From: Pseudomonas benzenivorans
GTDB taxonomy: Bacteria; Pseudomonadota; Gammaproteobacteria; Pseudomonadales; Pseudomonadaceae
Reading direction: 5' to 3'
Length of the DNA stretch: 64,000 bases
Assembly (NCBI RefSeq): GCF_900100495.1
Contig: NZ_FNCT01000009.1
Coordinates: 124,001 to 188,000, forward strand
The notes beneath the pieces were generated by a model. The model was not told the DNA's origin. It made no database searches and worked only from the letters and a program-made list of their open reading frames with translations. Shown here piece after piece: positions 26,154 to 34,630 of the stretch; positions within the stretch are counted from its first letter, which is position 1; every line of letters begins with the position of its first letter. A program made the translations under genes and the position numbers.

Positions 26154-27080
26154 ATGGACAAACTCAGCGCCCTGGGCATGTTCGTCGCCACGGCCGAGCA
26201 CGGCAGCTTCAGCCGCGCCGCCGAACAGCTGGGCAAGACCCCCTCGGCCTTGACCAAGGCGGTCAGCCACCTGGAAGCCGAGCTGGGCGCGCAGCTGTTC
26301 GAACGCAGCACCCGGCGCACCGCGCTGACCGAGGCCGGCCGGCTCTATCTGGACACCGCGCGCCTGGTGCTGCAGCGCCTGCACGACGCCGGCGAGGAAA
26401 TCGGCCAGCTCAGGCACGGCCTGCACGGCAACCTCAGGCTGACCGCGCCGCTGGCGTTTGGCCGGGCCTTTCTCGACGAAGCCTGCGCCGGCTTCCTCGC
26501 CGCCCACCCGCAGCTGCGCCTGCGGGTGGACCTGAACGACGCCTTCGTCGACCTGGCCGAGGGCGGCTATGACCTGGCCCTGCGCGAGGGGCGCAGCGAC
26601 CTGCCCGGGCTGATCGCCAAGCCCCTGGGGCTCAACCGCATCGTCCTGTGCGCCAGCCCGGCCTACCTGGCGGCCAACCCGACGCCGGTCACGCCGGCAA
26701 CCTTCGCCCGTCACCAGTGGCTGGTCTACCACCACCCGGCGCTGGATCAGCACTACTGGTGGCTGGCGCACCAGGGCGTGCGCCTGCGCGTGGCCAGGCC
26801 GCAGGCGCGCCTGGAGAGCGACAACTACGACCTGCTGCTGGCCAACACCCTGCTCGGTGCGGGGCTGCACGCCTGCCCCCTGTGGAGCGTCAAGCCCTAC
26901 CTGGAAAGCGGCCAGTTGCAGCAGCTGATCGCCGACTACGATTTCGACCCGGACGCCTTCGGCCCGCTGATCCTCGCCGTCTACCCCAGCCATCGCCGGG
27001 CGACGCGCAAGGTCCAGGCCTTCATCGACTACCTGGCGGCTTTTCTCGAGGCGCGTGGGCTGGGTGTCGCGCCGGACTGA
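26154..27080 (+). CDS. LysR family transcriptional regulator
   Basis: A 308-residue regulator. The N-terminal winged helix reads MFVATAEHGSFSRAAEQLGKTPSALTKAVSHLEAELGAQLFERSTRRTALTEAG (in parts, about 9-62). The C-terminal substrate-binding domain has the LRLTAPLAFGR and LRVDLNDAFVDLAEGGYDLALREG segments of the DsdC/PA-type subgroup. It is transcribed away from the amidohydrolase operon, the usual arrangement for control of the neighbour; the inducer is unknown. Confidence 0.93.
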   Translation: MDKLSALGMFVATAEHGSFSRAAEQLGKTPSALTKAVSHLEAELGAQLFERSTRRTALTEAGRLYLDTARLVLQRLHDAGEEIGQLRHGLHGNLRLTAPLAFGRAFLDEACAGFLAAHPQLRLRVDLNDAFVDLAEGGYDLALREGRSDLPGLIAKPLGLNRIVLCASPAYLAANPTPVTPATFARHQWLVYHHPALDQHYWWLAHQGVRLRVARPQARLESDNYDLLLANTLLGAGLHACPLWSVKPYLESGQLQQLIADYDFDPDAFGPLILAVYPSHRRATRKVQAFIDYLAAFLEARGLGVAPD

Positions 27081-27350
27081 TCGCCGCCACGGAGGCGACG
27101 GCGACGCTGGCGCCAGGGCCAGGAAACTTGGCGCCCGGGGCACGGTCCCAAGGTTCTGCTGGCATCGGCTTGCTGCTAGAGTCCGGCCGGCGGCGTTCGC
27201 ATGGCGAACAGGGTGGCACCACCTTTCGTGGCAGGGGCCTATCGATTGGCGCCGCGACCGCGCCATACTGTGTCCCATCGCTATGCCCCATGCCTTGCCT
27301 GGCGCGCTCACGGCGCCAACGCACAAGCTCTTTACGGTGAACACACCCTT

Positions 27351-28706
27351 ATGAAAATGATTGCCCAAGGCGCCGCCGCTGTGCTGCTCGGCGCGCTCTG
27401 CCTGCCCTTGGCGGCATTCGCCGCCGCACCGCAGCCGACCCACGAGTTCAGCCTGGACAACGGCCTCAAGGTCATCGTCCGCGAGGACCACCGCGCCCCG
27501 GTGGTGGTCTCCCAGCTCTGGTACAAGGTCGGTTCCAGCTATGAGACGCCGGGCCAGACCGGCCTGTCCCACGCCCTCGAACACATGATGTTCAAGGGCA
27601 GCCGCAAGCTCGGCCCCGGCGAGGCCTCGCGCATCCTGCGCGAGCTGGGTGCCGAGGAGAATGCCTTCACCAGCGACGACTACACCGCCTATTACCAGGT
27701 GCTGGCGCGCGACCGCCTGGCCGTGGCCCTGGAGCTGGAAGCCGATCGCCTGGCCAGCCTCAAGCTGCCGGCCGAGGAGTTCGCCCGCGAGATCGAGGTG
27801 ATCAAGGAGGAGCGCCGCCTGCGCACCGACGACAACCCGTCGAGCAAGGCCTTCGAGCGCTTCAAGGCCATGGCCTACCCCGCCAGCGGCTACCACACCC
27901 CGACCATCGGCTGGATGGCCGACCTCGAGCGGATGACGGTCGAGGAGCTGCGCGCCTGGTACCAGGCCTGGTACGTGCCGAACAACGCCACCCTGGTGGT
28001 GGTCGGCGATGTCAGCGCCAGCGAGGTGAAGGCGCTGGCCGAACGCTATTTCGGCGCCATCCCCAAGGGGGCCGCACCGCCGGCCAAGACCCCGCGCGAG
28101 CTGGCCGCCCCCGGCGAACGGCGCCTCACCCTGCACGTGAAAACCCAACTGCCGAACCTGCTGATGGGCTTCAACGTGCCCGGCCTGGCCACCGCCGAGC
28201 AGCCGCGCCAGGTGCATGCCCTGCGCCTGATCGCCACCCTGCTCGACGGCGGCTACAGCGCCCGCCTGCCGAGCCGCCTGGAGCGCGGCGAGGAACTGGT
28301 CTCCGGCGCATCGGCCTGGTACGACGGTTTCGCCCGCGGCGACAGCCTGTTCGTGCTGTCCGCCACGCCCAACGTACAGCTCGGCAAGACCCTGGAGCAG
28401 GCCGAAGCCGGGCTGTGGCGCGAACTGCAGGACCTGCAGCAGAATCCGCCGTCCGCCGCGGAACTGGCCCGCGTGCGCGCCCAGGTCATCGCCGGGCTGG
28501 TCTACGAGCGCGACTCGATCACCAGCCAGGCCACCGCCATCGGCCAACTGGAAACCGTCGGCCTGTCCTGGAAGCTGATCGACCAGGAGCTGGCCGAGCT
28601 GGAAGCGGTCACCCCGGCCGACATCCAGAGCGCGGCGAACACCTTCTTTACCCGCGAGCGCCTGAGCGTCGCCCATGTTCTACCCGAGGAGAAGCGCGAT
28701 GAGTGA
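27351..28706 (+). CDS. M16 family zinc metallopeptidase, catalytic subunit
   Basis: A 451-residue protein with a signal peptide (to about AFAAA, residue 25) and an M16 domain. The inverted zinc motif HALEHMMF (HxxEH) and the downstream glutamate in EVIKEERR are intact. Proteins of this type act on short or misfolded peptides in the periplasm. The ATG at 27351 is preferred because only it gives a signal peptide. It overlaps the next gene by 8 bases, forming the heterodimer pair that faces ftsY in P. aeruginosa. Confidence 0.93.
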   Translation: MKMIAQGAAAVLLGALCLPLAAFAAAPQPTHEFSLDNGLKVIVREDHRAPVVVSQLWYKVGSSYETPGQTGLSHALEHMMFKGSRKLGPGEASRILRELGAEENAFTSDDYTAYYQVLARDRLAVALELEADRLASLKLPAEEFAREIEVIKEERRLRTDDNPSSKAFERFKAMAYPASGYHTPTIGWMADLERMTVEELRAWYQAWYVPNNATLVVVGDVSASEVKALAERYFGAIPKGAAPPAKTPRELAAPGERRLTLHVKTQLPNLLMGFNVPGLATAEQPRQVHALRLIATLLDGGYSARLPSRLERGEELVSGASAWYDGFARGDSLFVLSATPNVQLGKTLEQAEAGLWRELQDLQQNPPSAAELARVRAQVIAGLVYERDSITSQATAIGQLETVGLSWKLIDQELAELEAVTPADIQSAANTFFTRERLSVAHVLPEEKRDE

Positions 28707-30180
28707 GCGTAACGGCCTGCGCTACGGCCTGCTCGGCCTGGCGCTTCTGATATTGCTGGCACTGCTGCTCCTGGTGGTCAGGCGCCTGGACGCCCCCGCC
28801 GCCCAAGCGGTGCCGGTGGACACCGCGAAGATCGAGTCGCTCGCCGAAATCAACGGCCAGGCGCCCAACGGCCGCCACCTGGACATCCAGACCTGGCAGA
28901 CCGCCGAAGGCGCCAAGGTGCTGTTCGTCGAGGCCCGCGAACTGCCGATGTTCGACCTGCGCCTGACCTTCGCTGCCGGCAGCAGCCAGGATGACGGCGT
29001 GCCGGGCCTGGCCATGCTGACCAACGCCATGCTCAACGAGGGCGTGCCGGGCAAGGACGTCGGCGCCATCGCCGCCGGCTTCGAGAGCCTCGGCGCCGAG
29101 TTCGGCAACGGCGCCTACCGCGACATGGCGGTGACCAGCCTGCGCAGCCTGAGCGCACAGCAGCAGCGCGAGCCGGCCCTGCGCCTGTTCGAGGAAGTGC
29201 TCGGCCAGCCGACCTTCCCCGCGGACGCCCTGGCCCGGATCAAGAACCAGCTGCTGGCCGGCTTCGAGTACCAGAAGCAGAACCCCGGCAAACTGGCCGG
29301 CCTGGAGCTGTTCCAGCGCCTGTACGGCGAACACCCCTATGCGCATCCGAGCGATGGCACCGCCGAATCCATCCCGCCGATCAGCCGCGAGCAGTTGCAA
29401 GCCTTCCACGCCAAGGCCTATGCCGCCGGCAACGTGGTGATCGCGCTGGTCGGCGACCTCTCGCGCAGCGAGGCCGAGGCCCTGGCCGCGCAGGTCTCCG
29501 CCGCCCTGCCGAAAGGCCCGGCGCTGCCGAAGATCGCCCAGCCGCAGGAGCCGAAAGCCGGCGCCAGCCACATCGACTTCCCGTCCAAGCAGACCCACCT
29601 GATGCTCGCCCAGCTCGGCATCGACCGCCGCGACCCGGACTATGCCGCGCTCTACCTGGGCAACCAGGTGTTCGGCGGCGGCGGTTTCGGCACCCGCCTG
29701 ATGGAAGAGGTGCGCGAGAAGCGCGGGCTGACCTACGGCGTCTACTCCGGCTTCAACGCCATGCAGGCCCGCGGCCCGTTCATGATCAACCTGCAGACCC
29801 GCGCCGAACTCAGCGCCGGCACCCTGCAACTGGTCAAGGACCTGCTGCGCGAGTACCTGGCCAGCGGCCCGACCCAGAAGGAACTCGACGACGCCAAGCG
29901 CGAACTGGCCGGCAGCTTCCCGCTGTCCACTGCGAGCAACGCCGCGATCGTCGGCCAACTCGGCTCCATGGGCTTCTATGACCTGCCGCTGACCTACCTG
30001 GCGGACTTCATGCGCGAGGTCCAGGCGCTGAGCGTCGAACAGGTGAAGGCGGCGATGGCCAGGCGCCTCGACCCGGATGCCCTGGTGATCGTCACGGCCG
30101 GGCCGAGCGTGGCGCAGCAGGAACTGCCGCCGCCCAGCGACAAGCCCGCCGAGCAACCCTCTGCCGTTCCGGAGCATTGA
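28699..30180 (+). CDS. M16 family peptidase, non-catalytic subunit
   Basis: A 493-residue M16-fold protein with an N-terminal signal anchor (about 8-27). The zinc motif is missing: where HxxEH is expected it reads GLAMLTNAMLNEG. The substrate-holding Arg/Tyr pair is kept in EKRGLTYGVYSG. In known M16B heterodimers one partner supplies the zinc and the other the R/Y pair, so this should be the helper of the preceding gene. A Pro-rich tail ends the protein. The stop codon overlaps the rsmD start. Confidence 0.92.
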   Translation: MSERNGLRYGLLGLALLILLALLLLVVRRLDAPAAQAVPVDTAKIESLAEINGQAPNGRHLDIQTWQTAEGAKVLFVEARELPMFDLRLTFAAGSSQDDGVPGLAMLTNAMLNEGVPGKDVGAIAAGFESLGAEFGNGAYRDMAVTSLRSLSAQQQREPALRLFEEVLGQPTFPADALARIKNQLLAGFEYQKQNPGKLAGLELFQRLYGEHPYAHPSDGTAESIPPISREQLQAFHAKAYAAGNVVIALVGDLSRSEAEALAAQVSAALPKGPALPKIAQPQEPKAGASHIDFPSKQTHLMLAQLGIDRRDPDYAALYLGNQVFGGGGFGTRLMEEVREKRGLTYGVYSGFNAMQARGPFMINLQTRAELSAGTLQLVKDLLREYLASGPTQKELDDAKRELAGSFPLSTASNAAIVGQLGSMGFYDLPLTYLADFMREVQALSVEQVKAAMARRLDPDALVIVTAGPSVAQQELPPPSDKPAEQPSAVPEH

Positions 30181-30776
30181 TGCGCAGACCTTCCGGCAAA
30201 CCGAGCAAGGCCCACGGCGGCCAGGGCCAGCTGCGGATCATCGGCGGCCAGTGGCGCTCGCGGCGCTTCGCCTTCCCCGAGGGGCCGAACTTGCGGCCGA
30301 CCCCGGACCGGGTGCGCGAAACCCTGTTCAACTGGCTGGCACCCTATGTCGAGGGCGCGCGGGTGCTCGACCCGTTCGCCGGCAGCGGCGCGCTGTACCT
30401 CGAGGCGCTGTCGCGCGGCGCCAGTAGCGCCCTGGCCCTGGACCTCAATCCGGACTCGGTGGCCGCCCTGCGCGGCCACCTGCAGACCCTGGGCTGCGCC
30501 CATGGCCAGCTGCTGCAGGCCGATGCCCTGGTCTACCTGCACGGCCAGCCGGCCACGCCGTTCGACCTGGTGTTCCTCGACCCGCCGTTCCACCAGGATC
30601 TGCTGCAGCCGGCCTGCCAGCTGCTCGAGGAGCGCGGCTGGCTGAGCCCGGACGCCTGGATCTACAGTGAAAGCGAGACGCCGCCCTCGACCCTCGGCCT
30701 GCCGGGCAACTGGCGCCTGCACCGGGAGAAACAGGCCGGCCAGGTGTATTACGCGCTGTGGCAGAGGGGCGGCTAG
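30180..30776 (+). CDS. rsmD: 16S rRNA (guanine(966)-N2)-methyltransferase
   Basis: A 198-residue SAM-dependent enzyme modifying G966 of 16S rRNA. Motifs: IIGGQWRSRRFAFP, LRPTPDRVRETLFNWL, VLDPFAGSGALYLEALSRGA and the catalytic LDPPF. The ATG at 30180 shares its A with the previous stop. The TAG stop codon lies inside the left CTAG end of the repeat element that follows, so the exact C-terminus may have been set by that insertion. Confidence 0.95.
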   Translation: MRRPSGKPSKAHGGQGQLRIIGGQWRSRRFAFPEGPNLRPTPDRVRETLFNWLAPYVEGARVLDPFAGSGALYLEALSRGASSALALDLNPDSVAALRGHLQTLGCAHGQLLQADALVYLHGQPATPFDLVFLDPPFHQDLLQPACQLLEERGWLSPDAWIYSESETPPSTLGLPGNWRLHREKQAGQVYYALWQRGG

Positions 30777-30928
30777 TGTGCTGTCTCAGAATTATTGTTT
30801 CGATGAATCCGGTTCGTAGGGTGCGCCGCGCGCACCAGGCACCCGGTTGCCAGTGGTGCGCACGGCGCCCCCTACACAGACCGGCCGCAGCCGCTTGGGC
30901 AATGGATTATTGCGAGACAGCACACTAG
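30773..30928. mobile_element. 156-base MITE-like element downstream of rsmD
   Basis: Ends are perfect 15-base inverted repeats: CTAGTGTGCTGTCTC (30773-30787) and GAGACAGCACACTAG (30914-30928). CTAG at both ends may be a 4-base target duplication, leaving 11-base terminal repeats. No coding capacity. The inside contains a second copy of the GTAGGGTGCGC repeat seen at 15715. Size and ends fit a non-autonomous element moved by an IS elsewhere in the genome; the parent IS is not identified. Confidence 0.65.
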
Positions 30929-30962
30929 AAGCTGCAAGCGAGCGTGGAGACATGCACAGCCT

Positions 30963-31032
30963 GTAGCCCGGAAGCAAGCCGGGCGCGTATTGTCGACTCG
31001 CCGCCTATTTCCCCGGAGCGCATCCGGGCTAC
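30963..31032. repeat. GTAGCCCGGA palindromic repeat
   Basis: GTAGCCCGGA (30963-30972) and TCCGGGCTAC (31023-31032) are perfect inverted ends of a 70-base non-coding unit. This type of intergenic repeat is common in gammaproteobacteria. It ends 11 bases before the hydrolase start codon. Confidence 0.7.
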
Positions 31033-31043
31033 GAGTTACCCGC

Positions 31044-32033
31044 ATGAGCACGACCTTCAACCCCGCCTGGTGGCTACCCGGCCCGCACCTGCAGACGCTG
31101 TGGAACCCGCTGTGCCGCGCGCCGGCGCAGCTGCAGCGCGAGCGCGAGCGGCTGTGGCTGGAGGATGGCGACTTCCTCGACCTCGACTGGCACGGCCGGC
31201 ACGACCCCAAGGCCCCGCTGGTCCTGGTGCTGCACGGCCTGACCGGCTCGTCCAGTTCGCTCTATGTGCTCGGCGTGCAACAGGCCCTGGCCGCCCGCGG
31301 CTGGGCCAGCGTGGCGCTGAACTGGCGCGGCTGCTCGGGGGAGCCCAACCTGCTCGCCCGCGGCTACCACTCCGGCGCCAGCGAGGACCTGGCCGAGACC
31401 GTGCGCCACCTGCGCGCGCAGCGGCCGATGGCGCCGCTGTATGTCGTGGGTTACTCGCTGGGCGGCAACGTGCTGCTCAAGTACCTCGGCGAGAGCGGAG
31501 TCGAAAGTCAGCTGCGTGGCGCCGTGGCGGTGTCCGTGCCGTTCCGCCTGGACCAGTGCGCCGATCGCCTCGGCCTGGGCTTCTCGCGGATCTATCAGGC
31601 GCACTTCATGAACCAGATGGTCGCCTATGTGAAGACCAAGCAGCGCCTGTTCGCCCACCAGGGCATGGCCGATCGCCTGGCCTCCCTGGAGCGGCTCGGG
31701 CCGCTGGACGGCATGCGCACCTTCTGGGACTTCGACGGCCGCATCACCGCACCGCTGCACGGCTTCAGCGATGCCGAGGACTACTACACGCGCTCTTCCA
31801 GCCGCTACTTCCTCGACCGCATCCACACCCCGACCCTGATCATCCAGGCCGCCGACGACCCCTTCGTGTTCCGCCACAGCCTGCCGGAAGCCGACGAGCT
31901 GCCGCCCTGCGTCCAGTTCGAGTTGCACGCCCATGGCGGCCATGTCGGCTTCGTTGACGGCTCGCCCCTGCGCCCCGGCTACTACCTGGAACGACGCATT
32001 CCGCAGTGGCTGGCGGCGCGGGCCAGCGGCTGA
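31044..32033 (+). CDS. YheT family alpha/beta hydrolase
   Basis: A 329-residue cytosolic hydrolase of the YheT/ABHD1 group. The nucleophile is the serine of GYSLGGNVLLKYLGE, the oxyanion strand is VLVLHGLTGSSSS, and the acid and base are likely the Asp of QAADDPF and the His of HAHGGHVGF. The N-terminal FNPAWWLPGPHLQTLWNPL is characteristic of the family. Natural substrate is not known; esterase activity is expected. The ATG at 31044 follows the repeat directly. Confidence 0.92.
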   Translation: MSTTFNPAWWLPGPHLQTLWNPLCRAPAQLQRERERLWLEDGDFLDLDWHGRHDPKAPLVLVLHGLTGSSSSLYVLGVQQALAARGWASVALNWRGCSGEPNLLARGYHSGASEDLAETVRHLRAQRPMAPLYVVGYSLGGNVLLKYLGESGVESQLRGAVAVSVPFRLDQCADRLGLGFSRIYQAHFMNQMVAYVKTKQRLFAHQGMADRLASLERLGPLDGMRTFWDFDGRITAPLHGFSDAEDYYTRSSSRYFLDRIHTPTLIIQAADDPFVFRHSLPEADELPPCVQFELHAHGGHVGFVDGSPLRPGYYLERRIPQWLAARASG

Positions 32034-32045
32034 CGAGCCGTCGCC

Positions 32046-32135
32046 CGTAGGGTGGAATCCCCACAGGGGCTTCCACCGTTTACCGCGACATACCGCCGCT
32101 GGACGACGGATTACGCTTCGCTAATCCATCCTACG
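32046..32135. repeat. 90-base palindromic repeat with two internal hairpins
   Basis: Outer ends CGTAGGGTGGA (32046) and TCCATCCTACG (to 32135) are inverted with one mismatch. Inside are GTGGAA-N-CCCC/GGGG-N-TTCCAC and GGATTA/TAATCC hairpins. It lies between the 3-prime ends of the hydrolase and the TetR gene. Confidence 0.65.
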
Positions 32136-32177
32136 ACCTAACCTGCGCGGCCCGCCCCACCCTACCCCGGTTTCGCG

Positions 32178-32837
32178 TCAGATCACCTGTTCCAGCGGCA
32201 CATGCAGCTTGCGGTACAGCGCCTCTACCGCCGCGCGTGCCTCGGGCGCGATATAGCCGCCCTCCAGCGCCAGCACCTGGTAGATGCCGCGGCGCAGCAT
32301 CGGCTCGCTGAGGTCGCCGGGCTGGCCGCGGGTGGTGCAGAGGAAGCGCACCCAGGAGGTCATGATGATCCAGGCGTTGAGGGTCAGCGCCTCGATCTGC
32401 GCCGGGTTCATCAGCAGGATGCCGGCGTCGACGAAGCCCTGGTAGATGTTCCCCGCACCCCGCAAGCAGCGCTGGGCGAACAGCCGGTAGCGCTCGGCGA
32501 GCGCCGCATCGCTGTCGAGCAGATGCTCCAGGTCACGGTGCAGGAAGCGGTAGTGCCACATCGCCGCCAGCAGCGCCTGCAGGTAGAAGGTCTTGTCGGA
32601 GATGGTCAGCGCGCGGCCCTCGGGCAGGCGCAGGAAGCTGTCGACCTGGGCTTCGTACTGGCCGAACAACTCGGCGATGATCGCCTGCTTGTTGCGGAAG
32701 TGGTAGTACAGGTTGCCCGGCGAAATGCCCAGGTGCGCGGCAATATGGTTGGTGGTGACGCTGCGCTCGCCCTGGGCGTTGAACAGCTCCAGGCTGGCTT
32801 GGACGATGCGCTCGCGGGTTTTCAGGGCAGGCGCCAT
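32178..32837 (-). CDS. TetR/AcrR family repressor
   Basis: A 219-residue regulator with an N-terminal helix-turn-helix: TRERIVQASLELFNAQGERSV, then HIAAHLGISPGNLYYHFRNKQAIIAELF. The C-terminal ligand domain is all-helical and unlike well-characterised TetR members. It is divergent from the aldehyde dehydrogenase operon, whose promoter carries an 18-base palindrome, so it very likely represses that operon. Confidence 0.92.
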   Translation of the reverse strand: MAPALKTRERIVQASLELFNAQGERSVTTNHIAAHLGISPGNLYYHFRNKQAIIAELFGQYEAQVDSFLRLPEGRALTISDKTFYLQALLAAMWHYRFLHRDLEHLLDSDAALAERYRLFAQRCLRGAGNIYQGFVDAGILLMNPAQIEALTLNAWIIMTSWVRFLCTTRGQPGDLSEPMLRRGIYQVLALEGGYIAPEARAAVEALYRKLHVPLEQVI

Positions 32838-32981
32838 AGGTGGCTCGATCTCGTCTCGACAAGTGGAAAGCCGCTACTCGCGGCCCGGCAAAGGTACAGG
32901 GGAAACAGCCGAAGTGTTACCGGCAGGCGGCAGGCTAGCTTTTCGTTGGGCTGCGGCAGCCGGCTCGGCGGGGCATGCTAT

Positions 32982-33010
32982 TTGACACATTAGAGTAATT
33001 GCTCTAAAAA
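32982..33010 (+). promoter_or_regulatory. Promoter with embedded operator of the dehydrogenase operon
   Basis: TTGACA (32982-32987), 17-base spacer, TAAAAA (33005-33010). A perfect dyad TTAGAG-N6-CTCTAA (32990-33007) fills the spacer and touches the -10. A repressor bound there would block RNA polymerase. The adjacent divergent TetR gene is the natural candidate. Confidence 0.75.
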
Positions 33011-33091
33011 TCCAGCACACCCATTGGGAACCCCACGTCGCTGGTCTTGCAGCGCACAGGGGTTCCTCGCTGGACTGCCGAGGAACCGCAG

Positions 33092-34522
33092 ATGGTCGCC
33101 GACATCGCTTTTCTACAACAGAACCAACACCAGATCAGCCAGCTGGAAGCCAGCTTCGCCCTGCAGCGCCAGGCGTTCCAGGGCAACCCGATGCCGTCCG
33201 CCGAGCAGCGCATGCAGTGGCTCAAGGCCCTGCGCGAAGTGCTCAGCAGCCAACAGGACGCGCTGATCCGGGCGATCTCCACGGATTTCAGCAACCGCTC
33301 CGCCGACGAGACCCTGCTCGCCGAGCTGATGCCCAGCCTGCATGGCATCCATTACGCAAGCAAACGCATCAAGCAGTGGATGAAGCCCTCGCGGCGCAGC
33401 GTCGGCCTGCAGTTCCTGCCGGCCTCGGCCAAGGTGATCTACCAGCCGCTCGGCGTGGTCGGGGTCATCGTGCCGTGGAACTACCCGCTGTTCCTCGCCA
33501 TCGGCCCGCTGGTCGGCGCCCTGGCGGCCGGCAACCGGGTGATGATCAAGATGAGCGAATCAACCCCGGCCACCTCGCAGTTGCTCAAGGAGCTGCTGGC
33601 CAAGGTGTTCCCCGAGGACCTGGTCAGCGTGGTGCTGGGCGAGGCGGAAGTCGGCATGGCCTTCTCCAAACTGCCGTTCGACCACCTGCTGTTCACCGGC
33701 GCCACCAGCATAGGTCGGCATGTAATGCGCGCCGCCGCGGAGAACCTCACGCCGGTGACCCTGGAGTTGGGCGGCAAGTCGCCGGCCATCGTCTCCGCCG
33801 GGGTGCCGCTGAGCGATGCCGCCGAACGCATCGCCTTCGGCAAGACCATGAATGCCGGGCAGACCTGCGTGGCGCCGGACTATGTGCTGGTGCCGAAAGA
33901 CCGCGTCGACGGCTTCGTCGCGGCCTATCGCGCCGCCGTGCAGGGCTTCTACCCGCAGCTGGCGGACAACCCGGACTACACCGCGATCATCAACGAGCGT
34001 CAGCAGCAGCGGCTGAACGGCTACCTCAGCGATGCGCAGAGCAAGGGCGCGACCCTCGTCCCGCTGTTCCCCGAAGCGCAGGGCCGGCGCATGCCGCAGT
34101 GCCTGCTGCTGAACGTCAACGACGAGATGAAGGTCATGCAGGACGAGATCTTCGGCCCGCTGCTGCCCATCGTGCCCTACGCGCGCATCGAGGATGCCTT
34201 CGCCTACGTCAACCGGCGCGCCCGCCCGCTGGCGCTGTACTACTTCGGCTACGACAAGCGCGAGCAGCAACGCGTGCTGCACGAGACCCACTCCGGCGGC
34301 GTGTGCCTGAACGACACCCTGCTGCACGTGGCCCAGGACGACATGCCGTTCGGCGGCATCGGCCCCTCCGGCATGGGCCACTACCACGGCCACGAGGGTT
34401 TCCTGACCTTCAGCAAGGCCAAGGGCGTGTTCATCAAGCAGCGCTTCAACGCCGCCAAGCTGATCTACCCGCCCTACGGCAAGGCGATCCAGAAGCTAGT
34501 CTACAAACTGTTCGTCCGTTAA
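33092..34522 (+). CDS. Coniferyl-aldehyde-dehydrogenase-like aldehyde dehydrogenase
   Basis: A 476-residue NAD(P)-dependent aldehyde dehydrogenase. Visible features: VIVPWNYPLFL, the catalytic glutamate in TLELGGKSP, the nucleophilic cysteine in NAGQTCVAPDYVLV, and EIFGPLLPIVPY. Best resembles the CalB/coniferyl aldehyde group, which also includes long-chain aldehyde enzymes. A basic, hydrophobic C-terminus (LIYPPYGKAIQKLVYKLF) suggests membrane contact. The ATG at 33092 has a GAGGA ribosome site; an upstream ATG at 33047 is less well placed. First gene of the TetR-controlled operon. Confidence 0.9.
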   Translation: MVADIAFLQQNQHQISQLEASFALQRQAFQGNPMPSAEQRMQWLKALREVLSSQQDALIRAISTDFSNRSADETLLAELMPSLHGIHYASKRIKQWMKPSRRSVGLQFLPASAKVIYQPLGVVGVIVPWNYPLFLAIGPLVGALAAGNRVMIKMSESTPATSQLLKELLAKVFPEDLVSVVLGEAEVGMAFSKLPFDHLLFTGATSIGRHVMRAAAENLTPVTLELGGKSPAIVSAGVPLSDAAERIAFGKTMNAGQTCVAPDYVLVPKDRVDGFVAAYRAAVQGFYPQLADNPDYTAIINERQQQRLNGYLSDAQSKGATLVPLFPEAQGRRMPQCLLLNVNDEMKVMQDEIFGPLLPIVPYARIEDAFAYVNRRARPLALYYFGYDKREQQRVLHETHSGGVCLNDTLLHVAQDDMPFGGIGPSGMGHYHGHEGFLTFSKAKGVFIKQRFNAAKLIYPPYGKAIQKLVYKLFVR

Positions 34523-34533
34523 CCCTTCCACTT

Positions 34534-34605
34534 GTAGGAGCGGGGGGGACGCCTAGCTCCATGCCCGCGATGCCCAGCGGAACTAGGCGTCCTCCCGCCC
34601 CTACG
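34534..34605. repeat. GTAGGAGCGG-type intergenic palindrome
   Basis: Left arm GTAGGAGCGG...GACGCCTAG (34534-34555) and right arm CTAGGCGTCC...CCCCTACG (34583-34605) pair with two mismatches over about 23 bases. A REP-like unit between two genes of the same operon, where it could stabilise or attenuate mRNA. Confidence 0.65.
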
Positions 34606-34630
34606 AAAGCGCGTACTGGTGATAACAACA

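Noticed and set aside
25128..28676. 1182-codon minus-strand frame
   Set aside because: Spans two unrelated real genes on the plus strand and part of the amidohydrolase in another frame; composition is shadow-like.
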